NCBI GenBank assembly: GCA_002427845.1
Contig: DIYZ01000157.1
Location: forward strand, 1-26,591
Source of the DNA: Chloracidobacterium sp. UBA6041
GTDB taxonomy: Bacteria; Acidobacteriota; Blastocatellia; Pyrinomonadales; Pyrinomonadaceae
DNA: 26,591 nucleotides
Direction of reading: 5' to 3'
Made by a program: the position numbers and the translations under genes. Shown here one piece after another: positions 8,758-15,648 of this stretch (within the stretch, counting starts at the first letter, position 1; each line of letters starts with the position of its first letter). The notes beneath the pieces are model-generated. The model saw nothing but the letters and a program-made list of their open reading frames with translations. It was not told where the DNA came from and made no database searches.

Positions 8758-9933
8758 CTAAACCCGTATTCTAGCTGAGTGGATATCGCCGTACTGTTCG
8801 TCGTTAGAGATGTAAAGCTCTCCCCACACTAAGATCAATGTGTCATCGCTCAGGGCAGTAACAGACGGATAGCTCACCTCGCGGCTCCATTCGCCCTCCT
8901 TATCTGGCGCACGCACCTTCGCTAAAATGGTTGGTTCGCCCCACGTTCGTCCGCTGTCCTCAGAGATGCGCATCGTGAGTGGGTTCCGCACTGTCGCAGA
9001 AGGGTTGTGTGTAAGCAAAATTCGCCCGTCTTTCAGTCGAAAGAGGTTATGGGATGATCTAACGGCAACGATTTCGGTCTTTTCCGCTTTGAACCATGAC
9101 TCGCCTTTGTCCTTCGAAAATGCGTGCCACAAGAAACCGTCACCGGTTCGCAGCACCATCATGATCTCGCCGGTTGACAGTTCCGCGCATGACGGCTCGT
9201 GCGCAACAGTCGTGGTGGTGATTTCGCCGTAACGCTTCCAGGTCCGGCCTCCATCGATCGATTTCAATACCCCGGCAACAGGATTGAGATACCCATGGAC
9301 CGGTAGAATCAACTCGCCAGTCGAGAGTTTGATCCCATTACTACGACAACCCGCTCCTGCGTTCTCGTATATCACCTCAGGTTGCGACCATGTGCGACCA
9401 GAATCGTCGCTGTGTCTTTGAAACACTTTGAAGGAGTTGACGCCCACCTCGTTCTTCTCATCCTTGACGCGAGGATAGCGATTCCATCGGCCCACTGCGA
9501 AAAAGAACCAAATTCTCTTACCATCAGCGATAAAGGCAGGGTCAAAATCGGATGTCCGAGGAGTGTCTTGGAAAACCTGTGCAGCCGTCCATGTCATCCC
9601 CTGATCTGCGGAGTATGAGGCCAGGATCAGTTGATGAACTGATGCTTCGAATGGACCTGAGAACCAGGCTGCGAGCAGTCGCCCATCAGGTAAAGCAATG
9701 ACGCTGGCAGCATGATTAAAACCGTAGAGATTTTTCAGATCGTAGGGATCAGATGCTGGGTGGGAGTAGACTGTAGATTGCTGAAGAATCTTTATCTTTG
9801 ATTTAGCCTGCAGAGATTGATCCCCGTTCGGAAGGGCAAGGACCATTGGCTGGTTAGCTGAAGAGAAGGACAAGCCAGCGGAAGTCAATCCCGCTAATAG
9901 ATCGCGACGGTCTATGAGTTCCGGTTTCGACAT
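8758..9933 (-). CDS. Tat-exported BNR/sialidase-like protein
   Basis: 391 residues. The N-terminus has a twin-arginine signal (IDRRDLLAGLTSAGLSFSS), so it is predicted to be folded before export. The rest is a single sialidase-fold propeller with five Asp boxes: SADQGMTWTAAQ, SDDSGRTWSQPE, SIDGGRTWKRYGE, SKDKGESWFKAE and SEDSGRTWGEPT. The first strand contains AASVIALPDGRLLAAWFSG, and the end has SYPSVTALSDDTLILVW, typical of the PF13088 (BNR_2) type. It probably hydrolyses or binds a glycan in the periplasm or outside; true sialidase activity is not shown. It is the first gene of the exported set, 303 bases from the IclR gene, with a candidate promoter and an IclR-type palindrome in that gap. 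Its Shine-Dalgarno sequence is weak. Confidence 0.83.
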   Translation of the reverse strand: MSKPELIDRRDLLAGLTSAGLSFSSANQPMVLALPNGDQSLQAKSKIKILQQSTVYSHPASDPYDLKNLYGFNHAASVIALPDGRLLAAWFSGPFEASVHQLILASYSADQGMTWTAAQVFQDTPRTSDFDPAFIADGKRIWFFFAVGRWNRYPRVKDEKNEVGVNSFKVFQRHSDDSGRTWSQPEVIYENAGAGCRSNGIKLSTGELILPVHGYLNPVAGVLKSIDGGRTWKRYGEITTTTVAHEPSCAELSTGEIMMVLRTGDGFLWHAFSKDKGESWFKAEKTEIVAVRSSHNLFRLKDGRILLTHNPSATVRNPLTMRISEDSGRTWGEPTILAKVRAPDKEGEWSREVSYPSVTALSDDTLILVWGELYISNDEQYGDIHSARIRV

Positions 9934-10088
9934 TTTCAGCTCGAAAGAAGTTCGATCAATCCGAAAAGAGAAACAGATCTTCTGAAGTTGACTAACACGT
10001 TTTCACGACAACTCTTTCCCGACAATTCAGATGTTTGCAGGGCTTAGCTGCGTGGATTCTATTGAAAGCGATTTCCAGTGTAAACAGG

Positions 10089-10116
10089 AATCTATGAATA
10101 AGACTCCGGCTGTCCA
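10089..10116 (-). promoter_or_regulatory. Candidate sigma-70 promoter for the exported BNR/FG-GAP set
   Basis: Reading the minus strand, TGGACA (10116-10111, five of six to TTGACA) is followed after 16 bases by TAGATT (10094-10089, four of six to TATAAT). The -35 box is itself one arm of the palindrome at 10111-10128, so a bound regulator would contact the polymerase site directly. Box quality is moderate; the overlap with the palindrome is what makes it credible. Confidence 0.45.
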
Positions 10117-10128
10117 GCATAATGGACA
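10111..10128. promoter_or_regulatory. Palindromic operator, copy 1 (likely IclR-family site)
   Basis: TGTCCAGCATAATGGACA is an inverted repeat with perfect 6-bp arms (TGTCCA/TGGACA) around a 6-bp spacer. Copy 2 at 11057-11074 shares 16 of 18 positions, including the spacer. The two copies flank the IclR gene. Size and symmetry fit a dimeric winged-helix regulator. Confidence 0.7.
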
Positions 10129-10236
10129 CTAAGATGATCAATAGCTATTTGGGCGTCTCTTGAAGAGTGGATTGTTGTTTATCACGCTGAAGAAGGCTCA
10201 CTACAAGGCCGGGGTTAGACTATCGCTCCTGCCAGA

Positions 10237-11013
10237 TCACGGTTTACCGTAGCCTAGTTGTGAAGAGATTGCGGCGGCGGTCTTTTTCACAGTTTTTGCA
10301 AGGCCTTGCACCCGATCCATTGAGATTTGGGCCGTCGTGCCCGACGCGCTTATTGCCGCTACACATCTTTCACTGTTGTCAAAAACAGGCGCTCCGATGC
10401 ATCGCAATCCGATCTCATCTTCCTCGTCATCAAGGGCATAACCTAACTCTCTGATGCGCAAGAACTCTTGCTTCAATCTGGTTACTGACACTATCGTCTT
10501 GTGATTGTGCTTGGCGAGACCCTTGGATTTGATCTCCCGCTGGAATTCAGCATCCGGGAGAAAGGCAATCAGCGCTTTCCCTGCGCCGGTGCAGTTAACG
10601 TCCATTCTTCGGCCAATCCAGGTCGCCAACTGGATCAGCCCCAAAGGCTGAATCTTCTCAATAATGACCGCTTCATTCCGTTCTAGTATCGCCATATGCA
10701 CGGTGAGACCCGTCTTCCGCATGAGCGCTTCCAAGAACGGCTTTGCTTCGTCACGTAACTCGAGGTTCTCAATTGCTGTCCTACTGAGGCTCACGAGTTT
10801 CAAGCCGAAGTGATACTTCCCAGTTTGACTGTTTCTTCGCAGGTAACCCCTGCGCTCCAGCGTTGTAAGGATCAGGTGAATCGAGCTCTTCGGGAGCGCG
10901 AGATGGCGGCTGACCTCGGAGATGGAGAAACCTTTTCTGGACTGAGTGAGGAGTTCGAGCACGGTGAGCGCGCGCTCAACGGAAGGTACGGAATCGGCCT
11001 TAGAAGCGGTCAT
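10237..11013 (-). CDS. IclR-family transcriptional regulator
   Basis: 258 residues, typical for the family. Residues about 8-75 form the winged helix-turn-helix (SVERALTVLELLTQSRKGFS; ISEVSRHLALPKSSIHLILT), and about 90-250 the effector-binding domain (CTGAGKALIAFLPDAEF; GYALDDEEDEIGLRCIGAPV). IclR proteins bind small organic acids or aromatic compounds and control nearby catabolic genes, often with autoregulation. AGGA eight bases before the ATG supports the start. Two near-identical palindromes flank the gene: one 44-61 bases upstream of its start, in the divergent gap, and one beyond its 3' end in front of the BNR gene. This suggests that it represses or activates itself, the divergent gene and the exported set. 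The effector cannot be read from sequence; a sugar acid made by the neighbouring enzymes is a reasonable guess. Confidence 0.93.
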   Translation of the reverse strand: MTASKADSVPSVERALTVLELLTQSRKGFSISEVSRHLALPKSSIHLILTTLERRGYLRRNSQTGKYHFGLKLVSLSRTAIENLELRDEAKPFLEALMRKTGLTVHMAILERNEAVIIEKIQPLGLIQLATWIGRRMDVNCTGAGKALIAFLPDAEFQREIKSKGLAKHNHKTIVSVTRLKQEFLRIRELGYALDDEEDEIGLRCIGAPVFDNSERCVAAISASGTTAQISMDRVQGLAKTVKKTAAAISSQLGYGKP

Positions 11014-11056
11014 AGCGTGTGTCCTATAGCGTGAAGCAGCACCTCAAAATAGAAAG

Positions 11057-11074
11057 TGTCCAGCGTAATGGACG
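11057..11074. promoter_or_regulatory. Palindromic operator, copy 2 (likely IclR-family site)
   Basis: TGTCCAGCGTAATGGACG has the same arms and spacer as copy 1, with a G at the ninth position and an imperfect last base. It lies in the 147-bp divergent gap, 44 bases from the IclR ATG and 28 bases upstream of the candidate -35 box of the plus-strand gene. It could serve autoregulation and control of the divergent gene together. Confidence 0.7.
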
Positions 11075-11102
11075 CGTTTTTTAGCACGGTAGCAGAAACT
11101 GC

Positions 11103-11130
11103 TTGACTGCACAATAGGTCACCATAGAAT
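11103..11130 (+). promoter_or_regulatory. Candidate sigma-70 promoter of the divergent Tat protein gene
   Basis: TTGACT (11103-11108) and TAGAAT (11125-11130) are separated by 16 bases, five of six matches each to the consensus. Transcription would begin near 11137, giving a leader of about 24 bases with AAAGGATG before the ATG at 11161. Confidence 0.6.
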
Positions 11131-11160
11131 GCTGAATCGCCAATTAAAGGATGAGCGAAT

Positions 11161-12174
11161 ATGAAGCTAAAAAAGACAGTCAATAAAAGTGGTTCGTCGT
11201 TTGGATTGAACCGAAGAACATTTATTGCCTCAGCGGTTTCTGGAAGTTCTTTGCTGCTACCTTCCTTACGGGGACTAAGTGGAGTTACGAACCCAGACAT
11301 TCAGGCCGGAACAGCGGCAACAGCAATTGATTTTGATCGTTCCTTTTGTCATTGCATTCCCAAGCCAGGATCGATCTGGGTTCGGATTCAAATTGAGTGC
11401 CGATGCGAAGTATTCGATCGCGCAAGTGGTGGCTCCGACGAGTACATTCTTGGCGTCAGGGCGCAAACTGGATTGCATAAGGAACCAGCAGGCGACCCCG
11501 GGTATGATTTTTGGGTCATCTTTTCGAAGAAGTATGTCTATAACAAACGCGTCCACACGTCGTCGTACAACAATAATCCCAACCGCGTCCCGGTTGATCA
11601 GTACGGCCCCATTGGCTGGCATGTGCAATCTTGTGCGGCAACGCCTATTCATTCCGCAGAGGAGTTCCGTAAAGCACTGCAAGCGTGGAAACGCATTAGT
11701 GCTCGGAGTGTATTTACAAGCGCCGACGGTTCACGCGGGTTCGCCATCGAATATCCGGTGAAGTGGGCGGATGCCAACCTGAAGACGGATACTTTCCGCG
11801 TGGAAACCGGTCCCGTAATACTCTTGGAACAGGATCGAGCTCGGGTGGGTACCAATCTAGAGTTCGAAGATTTTCAGTGGGCGTATCTGGACTACCACTC
11901 GTTGGATCAAGTGCGTTGTTTTCTTGAGCGCCCGACCTCGATCCTATCGAACGTCGCTTATACAACGTCCAGTAGTACGCCCTCCCCCAACCCGGTTCTA
12001 ACCGTGAAGCAGGTAGACCAAATTGAAAAAAGACTGTTTAGCGGCTGGAAGCCACCGATTTCTATCAGCGGATTGCAGAAGCTGTTTCAGACTAACCATT
12101 ACTCAGCCATAACACATATTCCAGTTACAACTTCGCTCTATGCACTGGATCAACCGTGCCCCGTGAATACCTGA
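11161..12174 (+). CDS. Tat-exported protein of unknown family
   Basis: 337 residues; the only plus-strand gene I can support. The N-terminus has a twin-arginine signal (FGLNRRTFIASAVSGSSLLL), and AAAGGATG stands nine bases before the ATG. I do not recognise the mature domain. It has paired cysteines (SFCHC near residue 62 and IECRC near residue 80), an aromatic, Asn-rich stretch (DFWVIFSKKYVYNKR; SSYNNNPNRVPVDQYG), and further single cysteines including one at the C-terminus (QPCPVNT). Paired CxC motifs could bind metal or form disulphides. Because Tat exports folded, often cofactor-bearing proteins, the combination hints at a metal site; this is speculation. It is transcribed away from the IclR gene from a gap with an IclR-type palindrome, so it probably belongs to the same regulon. 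It converges on the SGNH gene with no clear terminator between them. Confidence 0.72.
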   Translation: MKLKKTVNKSGSSFGLNRRTFIASAVSGSSLLLPSLRGLSGVTNPDIQAGTAATAIDFDRSFCHCIPKPGSIWVRIQIECRCEVFDRASGGSDEYILGVRAQTGLHKEPAGDPGYDFWVIFSKKYVYNKRVHTSSYNNNPNRVPVDQYGPIGWHVQSCAATPIHSAEEFRKALQAWKRISARSVFTSADGSRGFAIEYPVKWADANLKTDTFRVETGPVILLEQDRARVGTNLEFEDFQWAYLDYHSLDQVRCFLERPTSILSNVAYTTSSSTPSPNPVLTVKQVDQIEKRLFSGWKPPISISGLQKLFQTNHYSAITHIPVTTSLYALDQPCPVNT

Positions 12175-12243
12175 CTGCGACGGCAAAGGCTCGAGGCATA
12201 GTTTTGCGAGACGAAGCGAGATCCATCCTTCGCTCCAACAACT

Positions 12244-13479
12244 CTACTTTGTCTTGAATGACTCCAACGCGGTCATCGCTTTGAGCCAGCAATAGATGGA
12301 GTCTGCAATCTGCTGGTAGCCCTCGGGCGCCGGGTGCGTGCCGTTGTAAACGCGTACCACGGATTCCGTTGCCGGCGCGTTGGCGGTTGCCGTCCTCGTC
12401 GGATAATGATGCTCCGTATCGAAGTTGACGTAGACGGGAATCAGGTAGATGTATTCGCCCTCCCGCCCGCCATATTGCTGCACCGCTCGTTCAAACGCCC
12501 GGTGGATATTTCGGCGATACTGCCAGCGTGTCTGCCGCCCGACACCGATATAGTTCCGGAAGCCATCCTGGCTCTGCGACGGCGGTGCCGTCAGCACTAC
12601 TCCGACTCGGGTATTCGCTCTGACCTTATGGAACTCCTTAATTAAGGTATCGTAGAACCCGAACATCTTGTCGATGCGACTTTCAATGGTTTCGTCGGTG
12701 GCAGTGAAAACGTCGTTCACCATGAGGTGGATCGTGATCGCATCCGGCCCCTGACCTCCATTGAATTCCTTGCAATAGCGGGCAAAATCAAGCTGATATT
12801 GGCCGGGTGCAGTTTCATAAACGAAGGGGCTGCCGGTCTCAGGTCGTTTGAAATAACCCGATCGTGAGAGGGGCCCGTGCAGCGTGACAAACGCCTCGGC
12901 GGTCCAGCCACTATAGCCTTCGTGCCGCAGCTCTCCAGTTGGCGGGGCATCGTTGGGTCCGCGCGAACCAATAAACCTTAGCAGCATGTAGCCGTCTTTC
13001 TTGTCGAGCTCCAGTAGTTGTTGCGGATATATCGAATATTCTGTGAGACTTGCACCCACCAGCAGCAACGAGGTGATGCCGTCAACTTTTTGCTCAAACG
13101 GCACAACCCGAACCTTCGTTCGCCCACGGGCTAGTACAGCATTGGTCTCGTCACGAACAACAACTTCGAGCGGATACTCGCCCACGTCCGTCACCTCAGG
13201 CGTGAATGTCCAACGTTCTGCGAGTTGAATACCCTTGTCACAAATTACTTCGAAGGCGTAATTGTTTCGGTTGAGGACGAGCACGACGTTGTCGAAGTAG
13301 AGGTTCGCCTCGATCCGCGGAACGGCATAGATCACCGGGGGCAACAACAGTCGCACGCGGCCGGACATCGACTGATTCTGCGCCTCAGATGAACGAGCCG
13401 CGACCGCACCGCAGGACAACAGTAGAAGCTGGGCCAGCAGGCATGACACACCTTTACGCCAGAGTAGAACATCAAGCAC
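12244..13479 (-). CDS. Exported SGNH/GDSL-type hydrolase with N-terminal beta domain
   Basis: 411 residues. The start is a GTG with an excellent AAGGAGG eight bases upstream. A signal peptide covers about residues 1-28 (LLAQLLLLSCGAVAA; a lipoprotein cysteine at LSC is possible but the lipobox is poor). Residues about 38-130 form an all-beta domain; about 136-405 is the hydrolase: VGASLTEYSIYP with the probable nucleophile Ser144, HEGYSGW (block II Gly region), IHLMVNDVF with the block III Asn, and NGTHPAPEGYQQIADSIY with the catalytic His. The usual Asp of the DxxH motif is Asn here. Such proteins remove acetyl or other ester groups from glycans, so deacetylation of the locus's substrate is likely but unproven. 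It lies 297 bases after the lactonase gene, so it may have its own promoter. Confidence 0.83.
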   Translation of the reverse strand: MLDVLLWRKGVSCLLAQLLLLSCGAVAARSSEAQNQSMSGRVRLLLPPVIYAVPRIEANLYFDNVVLVLNRNNYAFEVICDKGIQLAERWTFTPEVTDVGEYPLEVVVRDETNAVLARGRTKVRVVPFEQKVDGITSLLLVGASLTEYSIYPQQLLELDKKDGYMLLRFIGSRGPNDAPPTGELRHEGYSGWTAEAFVTLHGPLSRSGYFKRPETGSPFVYETAPGQYQLDFARYCKEFNGGQGPDAITIHLMVNDVFTATDETIESRIDKMFGFYDTLIKEFHKVRANTRVGVVLTAPPSQSQDGFRNYIGVGRQTRWQYRRNIHRAFERAVQQYGGREGEYIYLIPVYVNFDTEHHYPTRTATANAPATESVVRVYNGTHPAPEGYQQIADSIYCWLKAMTALESFKTK

Positions 13480-13776
13480 GGTTCAACCTCCTTAGCATTC
13501 TTGTCCGAGTCTCAGTATTCGTCGCTTCCGCTGCTGGCACCGCGACCAGCCCAAACGCGTCATCGCCGAAAGTAATAGATTCCGAGATCTTGATTGTTTG
13601 ATTGCAATCTGGACAGCGGTAGGTTCGGTCCAGCTTCAGGTTAAATGACGCCGCTTACACGAAGACTCGCTTAGGTTCAGTAGCCGACCAGCCGAGGGCC
13701 GCGCTCTCTCCCGCCATTGTCGTTGCAATACTGACTTTTACTATCACGCCTCTAATGCTCACGAGAGGGCTTCGTG
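13480..13776. other. Gap between the lactonase and SGNH genes
   Basis: No gene is supported in this gap. It contains the ribosome-binding site of the SGNH gene (AAGGAGG, minus strand, about 13487-13493) and a perfect 10-bp palindrome GATTGCAATC at 13600-13609. A single arm resembling the IclR site (CTGGACA, 13609-13615) abuts that palindrome but has no partner arm. A promoter for the SGNH gene is probable, but I could not choose one. Confidence 0.4.
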
Positions 13777-14679
13777 TCAGGCTGCGACAGAGATGGCTGC
13801 TCTATACTCTGGTTTACCCTTAATACCCACGTTGAGGTGGTAAAGCCTCCCGCCGAAATATCCGGTCTCCGCATCGTAACCGGGAGGCATGATCGGCAGA
13901 GACCCGGATTTGCCGGCGGAGGTTATGAACATATCGGTAAGATCGTCTCCGCCGAACGCAATCGCTGAAGTCTGTTTGGCGGGGATAGCAATCCGCTGCG
14001 CAACACTGCCTTCCGGATCGTATCGGACGATACAGCTGCCATACCAATGCGCAGACCAGATGAACCCCTCGCTGTCAACAGTCATGCCGTCAGGTAGACC
14101 CTCCGTGTCCGGAACTTTGACAACTACACGGCGATTCCTGATCTCTCCGGTCTCCACACGATAATCGTAAGCGTAAATGCATCTGGCACCGCTATCCGTA
14201 AAGTACAGAGTTTTGCAGTCAGGGGAGAATCCCAAACCGTTGGCCATGTGAAAGCCCTCGTCGACGATAGCAGCTTTACCATCCGTATCCACGCGGATCA
14301 GATTACCCATCTCATACTCTACGTTCGGATCATAAAAACACGTGCCAGCATATAAACGGCCTACGGGATCGGCAATACAATCATTAACCTTGCATTTCGA
14401 GCCGTCCACCTCGTCGGCGATCAACCTGACCATACCCGCCCCATCCCAGAGCCAAATGCCGCTGCTGTTGGTGATTACAAAACCGCCCGGCCGATTGAAG
14501 CGGAAGCCATTGATTTGCATTCCCTTCTTGACAATCTCATGCCTGCCGGACGACTGATGATAGCGATAGAACTTACATCCTGCGATATCTGTCCAGAATA
14601 GGCACCCGGTGTCGCCATCCCAGACGGGGCATTCGCCACACAGATCTCCATAATCGGCTATGACAGTTAGTTCCGCTAT
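13777..14679 (-). CDS. SMP-30/gluconolactonase-family lactonase, apparent ATA start
   Basis: Predicted sugar lactonase: it opens an aldonolactone to the aldonate using a divalent metal in a six-bladed propeller. The first conventional start (ATG at 14520) would give only 247 residues and remove the first blade. The same frame continues upstream with clear family sequence (LCGECPVWDGDTGCLFWTDI), including the metal-ligand Glu of the GE motif, up to an in-frame TAA at 14688-14686. Between that stop and the homology there is no ATG, GTG or TTG. The best-placed codon is ATA at 14679-14677, with GAAGGT eight bases before it, giving 300 residues beginning (M)AELTVIADYG, the usual family length. Other ligands: Asn in HMANGLGFSPD and Asp in LPDGMTVDSEG. 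Either a rare AUA start, or an ATG changed by mutation or sequence error. It is 62 bases after the SDR gene, same strand. Family assignment is firm; the exact start is not. Confidence 0.85.
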   Translation of the reverse strand: MAELTVIADYGDLCGECPVWDGDTGCLFWTDIAGCKFYRYHQSSGRHEIVKKGMQINGFRFNRPGGFVITNSSGIWLWDGAGMVRLIADEVDGSKCKVNDCIADPVGRLYAGTCFYDPNVEYEMGNLIRVDTDGKAAIVDEGFHMANGLGFSPDCKTLYFTDSGARCIYAYDYRVETGEIRNRRVVVKVPDTEGLPDGMTVDSEGFIWSAHWYGSCIVRYDPEGSVAQRIAIPAKQTSAIAFGGDDLTDMFITSAGKSGSLPIMPPGYDAETGYFGGRLYHLNVGIKGKPEYRAAISVAA

Positions 14680-14741
14680 TTCTGCTTACCTTCAGTCCTC
14701 GAGAAGTAAACTCACTTTCTCCGGTACATGGTCGGTCAGTG

Positions 14742-15524
14742 TTACAAGGCGGTCCATCCGCCATCAACCAAAAGATTCGTTCCCGTGACGTAGTCTGAGG
14801 CATCGCCGGCTAGAAAAACGACTGCGCCCTTAATGTCCTCATTATTTAGCATTCTCCCAAGTGGGACGCGGCGACAATAGTTTTGCACAAATGGTTCTTC
14901 CTGGCTGTTAAAATAGCCGCCTGGCGAAATGCAATTTGCACGCACTCCTTGTTTTCCATAGAAGTTAGCGATGTGACGGGTAAAATTGATCATTCCAGCC
15001 TTGATAAAGTTGTAGTGTGGTGGATGGAGTATGTTCGTTCCTTCATAGAGTGTGGGATCACTAGCGATCACTCCATAGATGCTTGAAATGTTAATGATGG
15101 ACCCTCTGCCTTGACGCACCATATCCGGAACGAACATCTTACAGATGGCGAACAGGCCTGCCATATCTCCGCGTGCACTGTAGAGCCAATCCTCCGGTGT
15201 TTGAGTTTGAAAACTTCCACCTACACTTGTCCGAGCGCTGTTAACGAGAATGTCCAGGCGTCCGAATTGTTGAATAACCTGCTCATGTAATCGACTGATC
15301 GAGTCCAGATCGGTAATATCCAGCTCCATTCCATGGGCCTCAAAACCTCTTTGGCGCAGCTCTCCAGCGAAAGTTTGATTCCTTTCCAAAGATCGAGAAG
15401 CTGTAATGAGCGTTGCGCCGGCCTCTGCCAGCGCTTCAGAAACGCTACTCCCAAATTGTGGACCGGCCCCGCCGGTGACCAAAGCTGTTCGTCCCTTTAA
15501 CGAGAATCGAGCTAGGATGTTCAT
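14742..15524 (-). CDS. SDR-family oxidoreductase
   Basis: 260 residues, a classical short-chain dehydrogenase/reductase using NAD(P). The nucleotide-binding turn is TGGAGPQFG at residues 17-25 (a variant of TGxxxGxG), NSA at 95-97 replaces the usual NNAG, and the catalytic residues are Ser147/148 (INISS), Tyr171 and Lys175 (YNFIK). The Ser-Tyr spacing is about ten residues longer than usual because of an inserted YEGTNILHPPH loop, which borders the substrate pocket. The tetrad Asn is replaced by Asp120 (GDMAGLF). By context it most likely oxidises a sugar or sugar acid, upstream of the lactonase encoded next. Substrate is unknown. The Shine-Dalgarno sequence is weak. Confidence 0.88.
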   Translation of the reverse strand: MNILARFSLKGRTALVTGGAGPQFGSSVSEALAEAGATLITASRSLERNQTFAGELRQRGFEAHGMELDITDLDSISRLHEQVIQQFGRLDILVNSARTSVGGSFQTQTPEDWLYSARGDMAGLFAICKMFVPDMVRQGRGSIINISSIYGVIASDPTLYEGTNILHPPHYNFIKAGMINFTRHIANFYGKQGVRANCISPGGYFNSQEEPFVQNYCRRVPLGRMLNNEDIKGAVVFLAGDASDYVTGTNLLVDGGWTAL

Positions 15525-15648
15525 AACGGCCTACTCACGTCGCACTGAGTCCGTAGCCTACCGCCTCATCTGTTTTAGTTGAGTTAGATCCTTCCATCGC
15601 GTCTATCTCATAAGAGGGTCACTCTCGTCAGATCGAGCTCCATTCGGG

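Larger units (their letters stand above)
9934..10236. other. Regulatory gap between the IclR gene and the BNR gene
   Basis: No coding sequence is supported. It holds the palindrome at 10111-10128 and an overlapping minus-strand promoter candidate at 10089-10116, leaving an untranslated leader of roughly 150 bases for the gene starting at 9933. A short odd-centred palindrome (CTCTTGAAGAG near 10157) is not followed by a T-run, so I do not call it a terminator. Confidence 0.6.

Noticed and set aside
12175..12243. Possible bidirectional terminator between the convergent Tat-protein and SGNH genes
   Set aside because: Only a weak 5-6 bp stem (CGAAG/CTTCG) with a long loop and no T-run on either strand.
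13609..13615. CTGGACA, resembling one arm of the IclR palindrome, upstream of the SGNH gene
   Set aside because: There is no second arm at the right spacing; a 7-base match is expected several times by chance in a window this size.
14573..14803. Minus-strand open frame of 76 codons spanning the SDR/lactonase junction
   Set aside because: It overlaps the real SDR end and the lactonase start in a different frame; its sequence is the frame-shadow of both.
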